Part shown: one piece after another, positions 1-7,093 of the stretch
How positions within the stretch are numbered: position 1 is the first letter of the stretch
Layout: every line of letters starts with the position of its first letter
From: Planctomycetaceae bacterium
GTDB taxonomy: Bacteria > Planctomycetota > Planctomycetia > Pirellulales > Pirellulaceae
Length of the DNA: 14,211 nucleotides
Assembly (NCBI GenBank): GCA_003455945.1
Contig: DMPQ01000464.1
Span: 4,220 to 18,430, forward strand
Reading direction: 5' to 3'
Program-made: the position numbers and the translations under genes
The notes under the pieces: generated by a model
What the model was told of the DNA's origin: nothing
What the model saw: the letters and a program-made list of their open reading frames with translations, nothing else
Databases searched by the model: none

Positions 1-205
1 GCCGAGAGCAGTTCCTAGCATCCACCGGCCTGCGCCGGGTCCGCTCACGACATTACCTCTCTCTGACCTCGATTGCTCGGCCGCCGCCCGACTCTACGAC
101 GGAGCGTTCGGAGTCCACGAAGCAGCGCCGCATCGACTCTCCCTGATCTTCGCAACGACGACCGCCTGCCGGCCGTTCGATATTCCTCTGCGGATCCCTG
201 TCCCC
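1..205. other. Intergenic region upstream of tex
   Basis: No gene is supported here. Bases 1-18 read in frame 1 as A-E-S-S-S-stop, so the tail of an upstream plus-strand gene could end at base 18, but six codons cannot establish that. A small hairpin follows at 25-38 (CCGGC, four-base loop, GCCGG) without a T-run, which could be a weak terminator for such a gene. The tex promoter should lie in this region, yet I found no convincing -35/-10 pair. GATATT at 179-184 resembles a -10 box but lacks a matching -35 and sits very close to the start codon. Confidence 0.4.
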
Positions 206-3200
206 ATGACCCTCGCGATCTCTGCCGAAGCGGCTCTGGTCGGGCGCGATCTCGACCTCGATCCCGCTCGCGTCCAACGCACGATCGAGTTGCTGGACGA
301 CGGCAACACGATCCCGTTCATCACTCGTTATCGACGCGATCTCACCGGCGCGATGGACGAGGAACAGATCCGGGACGTGAAGGTCGCGCTCGAGCGCTGT
401 CGTGCGCTGGCGGAGCGCAAGGCGACGATCCTGAAGAGCATCGAGAGTCAGGGGAAGCTGACCGACGAGATCCGCGGAGCGATCGAACAGGCGCGTTCGA
501 TCAAGCGACTCGAAGATCTCTACCTGCCGTTCAAGCCGAAGAAGCAGACGCTCGCGACCGTCGCTCGGCAACGCGGTCTCGAACCGCTCGCCATCGAACT
601 GCTGGCCGGAATCCACTCCGACGATGCGCTCGCCAAGGCGGCGCTCGAGTTGGTGCGCGTCGACCGCGGACTGAACGACCTCGACGAGGTGTATCAGGGA
701 ATCGGCCATCTGGTCGCCGAGAAGTTCGGCGAAGAGGTCGAGCTCCGATCGATCCTGCGACGCTGGATCTGGCGGACCGGTCGAGTCACGACGACGCTCG
801 TCGCTTCGGTCGAGTCGTCCGTCGCGGCGGCAACCGCGACCGCCGCCCTGCCGGCCGCAACCGCTTCCGCCGAAGCATCGACGTCGACGGCCGATGGGGT
901 GACCGAGGGAGGATCGGCGACGAGAGAAGGGAACTCGGTAGTCGACGCGGCGATGGCCGAGTTCACGACCGAGGAGGACGGGGCGGACGAGCCGGGGGAT
1001 GTCGGCGATCGAACGGAAGGAGAAGCGTTCGATTCGAGCGACGACGAGGAGGACTCGGAGGACGAATCGGACGACGATGAGGCCTCGGACGAGGAAGCGA
1101 CGGGCGAAGCATCTTCGGACGGCAAGAGCGGCGACGAGTCTGACGCGACGGTCGTCGCCGACTCGAGCGCACCGGGGACTCCGGAAGACGGTTCGACCGC
1201 CCTCGTTGCCGGCTCCGCAACGCCGGCCGGAACGACGGCCGCTGCCGGAACCAAACGCAAGTCGAAACGCCGCTCCAAGAACAAGAAGAAGGGGGAGCAT
1301 GACGCGTTCGCCGACTACTTCGCCTTCTCCGAAAGTCTCGACAAGCTTCCGCCGCATCGCGTGCTGGCGATCAATCGAGGGGAGCGGGCCCGAGCGATTC
1401 GGGTTCGGATCACGTTCGACGAGGCGTCGGCGCTCGCCGAGGGGATCCGAAAGCTGATTCCCGACGACCACCCGCAGCGCGGACTGCTGATCGGCTGGTT
1501 CGAGGATGCGACGCGGCGCCTGGTCGTTCCGAGCCTGGAACGCGAGATCCGTCGCGAGCTGACGGAGCGAGCCGAGACGCATGCGGTTTCGGTCTTCGCC
1601 CGCAACCTGCGCAACCTGCTGCTTCAGCCGCCGGTCCGCGAGCATCGCGTTGCGGCGATCGATCCGGGCTACAAGAGCGGTTGCAAGGTCGCGATTCTCG
1701 GCGACACCGGCAACCTGGTCGAGTCGCATGTCGTCTTCGTCGTCGGCAACGCCGAGCGACGCAAGGCCGGCCGCAACTGGCTGGTCGAGGCGATCCGTCG
1801 GAACGAGATCACGGCGATCGCCATCGGCAACGGAACGGCGAGCCGCGAAGCCGAAGCGCTCGTCGCCGACATCCTGGACAACGAGCTCAAGGACTCGGGC
1901 GTCGCCTACGTGATGGTCAACGAGGCGGGGGCCAGCGTCTATTCGACCAGCCAGGAAGGGCGCGAAGAGCTGCCGTCGATCGACGCGACGATCCGCAGCG
2001 CGATCTCGATCGGTCGCCGCCTGCTCGACCCGCTGTCGGAACTGGTGAAGATCTCGGCCGAGAACCTCGGCGTCGGCCTGTACCAGCACGACGTCAAGGC
2101 AAAGCACCTGCGCGAGTCGCTCGATGCGGTCGTCGAATCGTGCGTCAACTTCGTCGGTGTCGACGCGAACACGGCGAGTCCTGCGCTGCTGCGATACGTG
2201 TCGGGGCTGAACCAGTTGAGCGCCAAGCGGTTCGTCGAGTACCGCGGTGAGCATGGCCCGTTCCGCGATCGCTCGCAGTTCTCGGCGGTCCCGGGGTTCG
2301 GCGATGCGACCTTCGTTCAGGCAGCCGGCTTTCTGAAGATCGTCGGCGGTCCGAACCCTCTCGACTCGACCTGGATCCATCCCGAGAGCTACGCGATCGC
2401 CGAGCAGGTGGTCGCCAAGCTCGGCTACTCGCTGGAGGAGTTCGGACGGATCATCGATCATCGCCCGACGCGGAGCGAGCCGGTCGAGACGGCGGCTCCG
2501 GTGGCCATGGCCGACGACGCCCAAGTCGCCTCGCCGGATGACGCATCGTCAGCGGAAACCGGGGCGGATCAGGAAGCCGTGACCGAACAGGGAACCGCGT
2601 CGAGTCCGTTGGTCGAGCCGGCGGCAGCGGCCGAACCGGCCGGCACGTCGGCGACTCGCGCCGAACTCCAGCGGCGAATCGACGGAGTCGATGTCGATCG
2701 GTTGGCTCGTGACCTGGGGACCGGCACGCATCTGATCCGCGACATCCTGTCGAACCTGCTCCGTCCGGGGCGCGACCCGCGCGAATCGCTCCCGCCGCCG
2801 GTCTTCCGGACCGGGGCGACGCGGATCGATGATCTCGAACCGGGGATGTCGTTGTCGGGACGGATCCTGAACGTCGTCGACTTCGGCGTCTTCGTCGACA
2901 TCGGTCTGGCGGAGAGCGGCCTGGTCCACATCAGTCATCTGGCTCGCGACTTCATCAAGGATCCGCATCAGCGGTTCGCCGTCGGCCAACCGATCCGCGT
3001 CTGGGTCCTGAGCGTCGACAAGCAGCGTCGTCGCGTCGGACTGACGGCGATCGATCCGGCCGAACCGGCGATGCCTCGTCGACGAAACGAACCGGGCGAA
3101 GCTCGTCCCCCTCGTCAGCGACGTCCCGAAGGGAACCGACCTCCGGGACGAGGGGACGGCGCCGGACAAGGGCGTCCAGTGGGCCAGGGGCGTCCTGCCG

Positions 3201-3433
3201 GCCAAGGGCGACCTGCAGGGCAGGGGAGACCGGCCGGGCACGACGGCGGACAGCGCGGCGGGGCTCGCCCTCCGCGATCCGGTGCCAAGTACGTCAAGCC
3301 GCGCTACGAGCAGGAGAAGCGGCCCCCCGCTCCTGCCGCTCCGCTGAGCCCCGAGGTCGCTGAGGGCAAGGCGCCGATGCGATCGTTCACCGAACTGCTG
3401 CAGTTCTATCACCAGAAGCGCGACGATCGCTGA
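206..3433 (+). CDS. tex: Tex family RNA-binding protein (YqgF/HhH/S1 domains) with acidic insert and RG-rich tail
   Basis: Tex-family protein of 1075 residues, well above the usual 720-800. The family binds nucleic acid in the cytoplasm and is linked to transcription and RNA metabolism. The N-terminal Tex motif (TIPFITRYRRDLTGAMDE) and the EDLYLPFKPKKQT motif are clear. The YqgF/RNase H-like domain has DPGYKSGCKVA (from about 486), GNGTASRE (541-548) and NEAGASVYS (572-580). The helix-hairpin-helix part has VDANTAS near 652. An S1 domain spans about 877-949 (GRILNVVDFGVFVDIG). Two additions are unusual: an Asp/Glu/Ser-rich segment of about 165 residues (about 199-363) ending in a lysine-rich patch, and an Arg/Gly/Pro-rich tail (950-1075). 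A second Ala/Glu-rich linker spans about 755-815. The ATG at 206 fits the family N-terminus, though no strong Shine-Dalgarno is visible. The gene probably shares an operon with the small gene 12 bases downstream. Family assignment is very secure. Confidence 0.97.
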   Translation: MTLAISAEAALVGRDLDLDPARVQRTIELLDDGNTIPFITRYRRDLTGAMDEEQIRDVKVALERCRALAERKATILKSIESQGKLTDEIRGAIEQARSIKRLEDLYLPFKPKKQTLATVARQRGLEPLAIELLAGIHSDDALAKAALELVRVDRGLNDLDEVYQGIGHLVAEKFGEEVELRSILRRWIWRTGRVTTTLVASVESSVAAATATAALPAATASAEASTSTADGVTEGGSATREGNSVVDAAMAEFTTEEDGADEPGDVGDRTEGEAFDSSDDEEDSEDESDDDEASDEEATGEASSDGKSGDESDATVVADSSAPGTPEDGSTALVAGSATPAGTTAAAGTKRKSKRRSKNKKKGEHDAFADYFAFSESLDKLPPHRVLAINRGERARAIRVRITFDEASALAEGIRKLIPDDHPQRGLLIGWFEDATRRLVVPSLEREIRRELTERAETHAVSVFARNLRNLLLQPPVREHRVAAIDPGYKSGCKVAILGDTGNLVESHVVFVVGNAERRKAGRNWLVEAIRRNEITAIAIGNGTASREAEALVADILDNELKDSGVAYVMVNEAGASVYSTSQEGREELPSIDATIRSAISIGRRLLDPLSELVKISAENLGVGLYQHDVKAKHLRESLDAVVESCVNFVGVDANTASPALLRYVSGLNQLSAKRFVEYRGEHGPFRDRSQFSAVPGFGDATFVQAAGFLKIVGGPNPLDSTWIHPESYAIAEQVVAKLGYSLEEFGRIIDHRPTRSEPVETAAPVAMADDAQVASPDDASSAETGADQEAVTEQGTASSPLVEPAAAAEPAGTSATRAELQRRIDGVDVDRLARDLGTGTHLIRDILSNLLRPGRDPRESLPPPVFRTGATRIDDLEPGMSLSGRILNVVDFGVFVDIGLAESGLVHISHLARDFIKDPHQRFAVGQPIRVWVLSVDKQRRRVGLTAIDPAEPAMPRRRNEPGEARPPRQRRPEGNRPPGRGDGAGQGRPVGQGRPAGQGRPAGQGRPAGHDGGQRGGARPPRSGAKYVKPRYEQEKRPPAPAAPLSPEVAEGKAPMRSFTELLQFYHQKRDDR
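3164..3235 (+). repeat. Four tandem GQGRP(V/A) hexapeptide repeats in the Tex tail
   Basis: Residues 987-1010 of the Tex protein are four consecutive copies of Gly-Gln-Gly-Arg-Pro-Val/Ala, each coded by 18 bases. The copies use different synonymous codons: Arg is CGT, CGT, CGA, AGA; Pro is CCA, CCT, CCT, CCG; Gln is CAA, CAG, CAA, CAG. The repeat is therefore clearer in protein than in DNA. It lies within a longer Arg/Gly/Pro-rich tail of a kind that commonly contacts RNA. Confidence 0.9.
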
Positions 3434-3445
3434 TCGGAACAGGAC

Positions 3446-3934
3446 ATGGACTTCCAAGAGCGGCTACAGAAGGCGATCCACCGCGGTTTGGCGAAGGGCG
3501 TCGAGCAGTCCGAGCAGGCCAAGGCGAAACGGCTCAGCAAGGAAGAGATCCGCAGTCTGTACACGAAGTATCGGCTGGATCTCTCCGAGCACATCGAAGC
3601 CTGCATGAAGCACCTTCCCGACCACTTCCCCGGCTTCGTGCTCGAACGCCTCTACGGCGAGCTCGGCTGGGGAGCTGCGGTGCGGCGGGACGATTCGCTC
3701 ATCGGCTCCGACGGTCGTCGCTCGAACGTCTACTCGCGTCTGGAAGTCGCGGTGAAGTCGATCACCGAGCACGATGTCCTCGACCTGCAGGCGAAGGGGA
3801 CGATCCGCAATCGCGAGCTCTTCCGCCGGCACCACTTTCAGGCGATCGCCGAAGTCGATCTGGCGAAGTTCCGCGAGATGGTCGACGTCTGGATCGTCGA
3901 GTTCGCCGAACTCTATGCGGCGGCGACCGACTGA
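3446..3934 (+). CDS. Conserved-looking small helical protein of unknown function
   Basis: I do not recognise this 162-residue protein. It reads as a soluble, mostly helical, charged protein with no signal peptide, membrane segment or cysteine cluster. The N-terminal third (about residues 1-55) is Lys/Glu-rich and could form a long helix. A more conserved-looking core follows (DHFPGFVLERLYGELGWGAA, then SRLEVAVKSITEHDVLDLQ), and the C-terminus ends in another amphipathic helix. The start lies 12 bases after the tex stop, so the two are probably co-transcribed. GGAA and AGGA lie just before the ATG, but AGGA is only one base away, so the ribosome-binding site is imperfect. Codon use matches the neighbours, and the convergent TPR gene begins 43 bases past its stop. 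It is likely a lineage-restricted protein; a link to Tex is only inferred from position. Confidence 0.85.
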   Translation: MDFQERLQKAIHRGLAKGVEQSEQAKAKRLSKEEIRSLYTKYRLDLSEHIEACMKHLPDHFPGFVLERLYGELGWGAAVRRDDSLIGSDGRRSNVYSRLEVAVKSITEHDVLDLQAKGTIRNRELFRRHHFQAIAEVDLAKFREMVDVWIVEFAELYAAATD

Positions 3935-3976
3935 GCGTCTTGCGAGGCGCGATGATCGGGCATCTCGGACGGTGAC

Positions 3977-4540
3977 TCAGACGATGACGGTCATCAGCGA
4001 CTGGAAGTCGGGATGCTCGCGGATCGGATCGAAGTCCGATTCGTTCGCCACCAGATCGCGCAGCTCGGCATCGATCTCGAACGCCTGAGCCAGATGGCGG
4101 ATCGACACCGTGACATGCCCCGCCAAGGCCCAGTAGCAGGCGAGGTTGTAGTGGATGATCCCCGTCTTGTCCTCGAAGTCGGTCGCCTGTTCGAGGATCT
4201 CGATCGCGAGATCGAGGCGATTGAGGCGCTTGTAGCACCAGCCGAGCGAGACGTAGAGCGAGAGATCGCCCGGGGCGGCGGCGACCGCCTGTCGCAGGAC
4301 GTCGACCGCCATGTCGAATCGCTCGGCGACTCGCAGCAGCTGGCCTCGCAGACGGAACAGGTGCGCCCGGATCGACGGCTTCGGTTCGAGTTCCTCGAGG
4401 CATTCGAGTCCGCGATCGACCAGACGATCGCGCACCGCCGTCGTCGCCCCTCCCCACTCGTCTCCGGCCAGACAGAGTTCGAGGTAGCCTTCGGCCTGGC
4501 GCATCAGCTGCTGTCGCCGAACTCGCTCGGGCTTGACCAC
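3977..4540 (-). CDS. Tetratricopeptide repeat protein
   Basis: Soluble 187-residue TPR protein, probably a protein-protein interaction scaffold in the cytoplasm; the partner is unknown. Two TPR units are readable, at about residues 57-90 and 93-126 (the second has LYVSLGWCYKRLNRLDLAIEILEQA). They are followed by a segment resembling the TPR end-of-group domain (NLACYWALAGHVTVSIRHL, then DFDPIREHPDFQSL). No signal peptide or membrane helix is visible. The start is a GTG, chosen because AGAGG lies 10 bases upstream and no better in-frame ATG precedes the repeats. The gene converges on the small plus-strand gene with a 42-base gap. It points the same way as the HDOD gene, 167 bases upstream, so co-transcription with it is possible but not shown. 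Confidence 0.85.
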   Translation of the reverse strand: MVKPERVRRQQLMRQAEGYLELCLAGDEWGGATTAVRDRLVDRGLECLEELEPKPSIRAHLFRLRGQLLRVAERFDMAVDVLRQAVAAAPGDLSLYVSLGWCYKRLNRLDLAIEILEQATDFEDKTGIIHYNLACYWALAGHVTVSIRHLAQAFEIDAELRDLVANESDFDPIREHPDFQSLMTVIV

Positions 4541-4550
4541 GGAAATGACG

Positions 4551-4555
4551 CCTCT
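4551..4555 (-). promoter_or_regulatory. Shine-Dalgarno site supporting the GTG start of the TPR gene
   Basis: On the minus strand AGAGG lies 10 bases before the GTG at 4540-4538. It is the best ribosome-binding match near this start and decides in favour of the GTG. Confidence 0.5.
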
Positions 4556-4617
4556 TCAGCTCGGACTCGGATCGACGGTTCGCCGTCGCTACTGGGATTC
4601 TAGTCCGCGGCAGCGAA

Positions 4618-4638
4618 CCGCCCAAGGACCTCGGGCGG
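4618..4638. terminator. Weak GC hairpin downstream of the HDOD gene
   Basis: CCGCCC (4618-4623) and GGGCGG (4633-4638) form a 6-bp stem around a 9-base loop, 70-90 bases past the HDOD stop. There is no T-run, and other pairings with the nearby CCTCGG/CCGAGG are possible. It could end HDOD transcription before the TPR gene, but the evidence is thin. Confidence 0.25.
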
Positions 4639-4707
4639 ACCGAGAGAGCTCGGAGGGCCGAGGCGTGCCGTGCGGAACGCCTCGGGAGACTCGATCGTCG
4701 GTACCGG

Positions 4708-5598
4708 TCAGTCGATCAGGTACGAGACGAGCGGCCGGCTCGGGACCGTCAGCTTCAGCAGCGACGAGAACTGAGCCATGTCCTTGTCGAGGGCGACGAA
4801 GAACTCGTCCGGATTCCCGCGGGTCGGCGGCAGCTGCGAGAAGACTCGCAGGAACTCCCCCTTCTCGCGCCAGCCGTCGTGCACCGACGCCGGCAGGATC
4901 GCGGAGAGCGAAACGGCGAGCTGGCCGACCGTCGCTCGGCCATGTCCCCAACGCGGGTCGACCGTCGCGTGTCCCTCGATCAGTCGGACGAGCGATTCCG
5001 GCAGCTTCCAGCGCCGCGCGATGATCGCTCCGGCATCGGCATGCGTCCACCCGAAGCGCTCCTGTTCGAGTTCGGACAGACGATGACCTTCGTTCGGCAG
5101 TCGATCGATCAGTTCCGCATACGGCTCGCCGATCTCCTTCAGCAGGATCGGTACCGACAGGTCCTGGAGCAACGCGGCCGTGAAGAGGTCTTCCTCGTTG
5201 TCCGCTCCCAGACGCCGCCCCAACTGCCGCGCGAAGAGCGCCCGACGGAGCGAGTCCTGCCAGAGATGCTTGATCTTGAACGTGCCGTGCCGCATCGTCG
5301 GCAACAGTCCGAAGACGGCACTCCAGAGCGCGAAGTTGCGGATCGTACGAACGCCGACCAGGTTGATCGCCAGTCGGACGCTCGTCACTTCGGTGCGGAA
5401 GCCGAAGAACGAGCTGTTCACGAAACGGAGGATCTGTCCCGCGAGCCCCGGGTCCGCCTCGATCGGAACGGCATATTCCGCCGGACCGTTGTCGGGGTTG
5501 CGCGAGAGTTCGAGCAGGTGGATCGCGCTTTGCGGCAGGGCCGGGAGCTGGGCCTGCCGAAGCTGCTCCTCGAGCGGAATGCCGGAGGTGGACGCCAT
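4708..5598 (-). CDS. HDOD domain protein
   Basis: A 296-residue cytoplasmic HDOD-domain protein. The family is a degenerate relative of HD phosphohydrolases and usually acts as a signalling or adaptor module rather than an enzyme. The fold signature is clear: LPALPQSAIHLLEL at about 18-31, EADPGLAGQILRFVNSSFFG at about 47-66, then ISLVG-type NLVGVRTIRNFAL, LLQDLSVPIL (143-152), FGWTHADAGAIIARRW (182-197) and LIEGHA (206-211). At the position of the HD doublet the sequence reads Gln145-Asp146, so metal-dependent phosphodiesterase activity is unlikely. There is no second domain; the last 80 residues are a family-specific tail. The start at 5598 was chosen over upstream ATGs because AGAAGG lies 8 bases before it and homology begins right after it. 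An in-frame extension to 6024 is possible but Arg/Ser-rich and not protein-like. Confidence 0.92.
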   Translation of the reverse strand: MASTSGIPLEEQLRQAQLPALPQSAIHLLELSRNPDNGPAEYAVPIEADPGLAGQILRFVNSSFFGFRTEVTSVRLAINLVGVRTIRNFALWSAVFGLLPTMRHGTFKIKHLWQDSLRRALFARQLGRRLGADNEEDLFTAALLQDLSVPILLKEIGEPYAELIDRLPNEGHRLSELEQERFGWTHADAGAIIARRWKLPESLVRLIEGHATVDPRWGHGRATVGQLAVSLSAILPASVHDGWREKGEFLRVFSQLPPTRGNPDEFFVALDKDMAQFSSLLKLTVPSRPLVSYLID

Positions 5599-5606
5599 CG
5601 TCGTGG

Positions 5607-5612
5607 CCTTCT
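5607..5612 (-). promoter_or_regulatory. Shine-Dalgarno site deciding the HDOD start
   Basis: AGAAGG on the minus strand, 8 bases before the ATG at 5598-5596. It supports this start over the open frame that continues upstream to 6024. Confidence 0.6.
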
Positions 5613-5859
5613 TCGGTGCGTTGGCTACGTGGGGAGAGCGGTGACGGAACGGAGCGATCGCAGCGCCTGCTCCGGACCATCGCAAGCCTAGGTCGGACCC
5701 CTCCTGACGCAAACGACAGCGTTCACGCCGCGGCATCGAGCCGAGGGCCCGCGGCGCGAATGAGCCGACTGGTGCGATGACGTCGGGGGGAAACGAAGGA
5801 GCGAGCCTCTCCGTCCGCCGCCGAGTCCGATCCGACGGTGGGGAACGCATCGCGGCTCG

Positions 5860-5917
5860 CGAACCGTTCGTGACGGCCGAACGGTTCGTACGGCCGAACG
5901 AACCGATCGGCCGACGG
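5860..5917. repeat. Nested inverted and direct repeats in the HDOD-fhcC gap
   Basis: CGAACCGTTCG (5860-5870) and CGAACGGTTCG (5878-5888) form a perfect 11-bp inverted repeat around a 7-base loop. CGGTTCGT (5882-5889) also pairs with ACGAACCG (5898-5905), so two hairpins compete for the middle arm. In addition ACGGCCGAACG occurs at 5873-5883 and again at 5890-5900, exactly 17 bases apart, with a degenerate third copy (CGGCCGACG) another 17 bases on. The regular spacing suggests a protein-binding array or an alternative RNA structure. There is no T-run to mark a standard terminator. Confidence 0.7.
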
Positions 5918-6055
5918 CAGGCCTCGGGCGAACGGGATCGAACCCGATCGAGCGACGGCAACAAGATCAGGGGGGCGAGCGAACGACCGTGCGTCCGATG
6001 ATCGGTTCGAACGAGACGAAGCAACCGCCGTCGGCGAGTGGAACGAGGGAAGGGA

Positions 6056-6886
6056 TCAGACGCCCGGCGCGGCGATCAGGATCTCTCCTCGTCCTCCTTC
6101 GAGCAGATCCCCCGAATGCAGATCGAACGAGGTGCGCGGGTCGAGCATCGACAGACAGCTCGTCACTCGCCGGAGCGAAGCGAGCAGCGGCGGAATCATC
6201 GGCGGCTGAAGTCGACATGCGAAGCGGAAGCTCGGCAGCAACGGTCGGCGCGGCGGCCGGGCAAGGATGATCGAGCCGCGAACCATGCCCGCTCCCGGGC
6301 TCCCCGCGGCCGAGCCGCCGATCAGGATCGTCCCGGCGCGCATCGCGAAACCGGCCCCTTCACCCGCATCGCCGCCGACCGCGATCAGGCCGCGACGCTG
6401 ACCGCGCCCCAGTTCGTCTCCGACGTTCCCCTCGACCACCAACAGGCCACCGGTCATGCCGATCGGGTTGCCGAGTTCGGCCGCTCCGACCCCGTCCCCG
6501 GCGTTGCCGCCGACGCGGATCGTCCCTCCCGACATCGCGGCTCCGAGGCGATCTCCGGCGTCGCCGTCGACCTCGATCGTTCCGCCCCGCATCCCTCGGC
6601 CCAGATGCCGACCGACCGAGCCGCGGATCTCGAGATGCCCCCGACTCATGCCGGCTCCCAGATGATGAACCGCGCGCAGGTCCCCTTCCAGAAACCATCG
6701 ATCGGGTTCGCCGTCGACCGGCCGAACGTCGAAGAGTTCGCCGACACTCGCCGGTCGATTGCCGACCATCAGTCGGTGCGCCAGAACCTGATCGAGCGTC
6801 GATTCGAAAAACGCCTCGGGGAGCCACCCCTCGGTTTCGATCGGCAGCGAGCCGGTTTCGCGGATGCGGAAGCTGAGCGACTTCAT
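6056..6886 (-). CDS. fhcC: Formylmethanofuran dehydrogenase/formyltransferase complex subunit C homologue
   Basis: A 276-residue homologue of FwdC/FhcC. In methylotrophic bacteria the Fhc complex releases formate from formyl groups carried by a methanofuran analogue, the last step of the tetrahydromethanopterin C1 oxidation route. Subunit C forms a parallel beta-helix and is structural. The evidence is the run of glycine-spaced repeats at residues 76-208 (for example GGTIEVDGDAGDRLGAAM, GGTIRVGGNAGDGVGAA, GLIAVGGDAGEGAGFAM). This fold is shared with the C-terminal domain of glutamate synthase, but the length and the conserved N-terminus (about 1-70) favour FhcC. The ATG at 6886 was chosen because family-like sequence starts there; the frame stays open to 7567 but would run antisense through mobA. 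No strong Shine-Dalgarno is seen. Subunits A, B and D are not in the window. MobA is divergent, with 207 bases between. Confidence 0.88.
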   Translation of the reverse strand: MKSLSFRIRETGSLPIETEGWLPEAFFESTLDQVLAHRLMVGNRPASVGELFDVRPVDGEPDRWFLEGDLRAVHHLGAGMSRGHLEIRGSVGRHLGRGMRGGTIEVDGDAGDRLGAAMSGGTIRVGGNAGDGVGAAELGNPIGMTGGLLVVEGNVGDELGRGQRRGLIAVGGDAGEGAGFAMRAGTILIGGSAAGSPGAGMVRGSIILARPPRRPLLPSFRFACRLQPPMIPPLLASLRRVTSCLSMLDPRTSFDLHSGDLLEGGRGEILIAAPGV

Positions 6887-6936
6887 GGGAGCGGCACGGG
6901 GCTCGACGAGAGGCGAGTGGCGGAGCGGGCGGGGTT

Positions 6937-6970
6937 CGCTCGACCGCCGATGAACGATGGCGGTCGAGCG
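6937..6970. promoter_or_regulatory. Perfect 12-bp inverted repeat between fhcC and mobA
   Basis: CGCTCGACCGCC (6937-6948) and GGCGGTCGAGCG (6959-6970) are exact reverse complements around a 10-base spacer. The site begins 51 bases upstream of the fhcC start and ends 124 bases upstream of mobA, inside the 207-base divergent promoter region (6887-7093). That is a natural place for an operator serving one or both genes. It could also form a leader hairpin. It does not resemble a regulator site I can name. A shorter palindrome (GATCGGC-G-GCCGATC) lies at 7045-7059. Confidence 0.55.
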
Positions 6971-7093
6971 GCGCGAGGGAGTTGTCCGGTTCGGCGCCGT
7001 CGATGTAGGCTCCCCCGTGGCGCCTCGACCGGCAAGGGGGCAGAGATCGGCGGCCGATCGGGCGATCGGTAGTCTCGCGACGCGAAGCTCATC

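Larger units (their letters stand above)
5599..6055. other. 457-base intergenic region between HDOD and fhcC
   Basis: No credible gene is visible; the open frames crossing it (for example 5777-6001 plus) are Arg/Ser-rich and lack a ribosome-binding site. Because both flanking genes are on the minus strand, the region should hold the fhcC transcript end and the HDOD promoter. Its distinctive content is a cluster of inverted and 17-base-spaced direct repeats at 5860-5917, described separately. A short CGGG/CCCG hairpin with a six-base loop sits at 5933-5946 but has no T-run. Confidence 0.6.

Noticed and set aside
1..18. Possible tail of a plus-strand gene (A-E-S-S-S-stop)
   Set aside because: Too short to support; mentioned only in the description of the region.
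179..184. GATATT as a -10 promoter box for tex
   Set aside because: There is no -35 match at 16-18 bases upstream, and it is only about 20 bases from the start codon.
53..2524. 823-codon open frame on the minus strand opposite tex
   Set aside because: It is Arg/Asp/Val-rich without any recognisable domain and mirrors the codon pattern of tex, whose family motifs are unmistakable. Long antisense frames are common in GC-rich DNA.
3935..3976. Wobble hairpin between the convergent small gene and TPR gene
   Set aside because: A five-pair stem with a G-T pair and no T-run is too weak to call as a terminator.
5931..5950. tRNA T-arm-like string (reverse complement reads CGGGTTCGATCCCG)
   Set aside because: The stem does not pair correctly around a seven-base loop, and no anticodon arm, D arm or acceptor stem is found nearby.
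5599..6024. N-terminal extension of the HDOD protein to base 6024
   Set aside because: The extra residues do not look like protein, and a good Shine-Dalgarno precedes the ATG at 5598 where family similarity begins.
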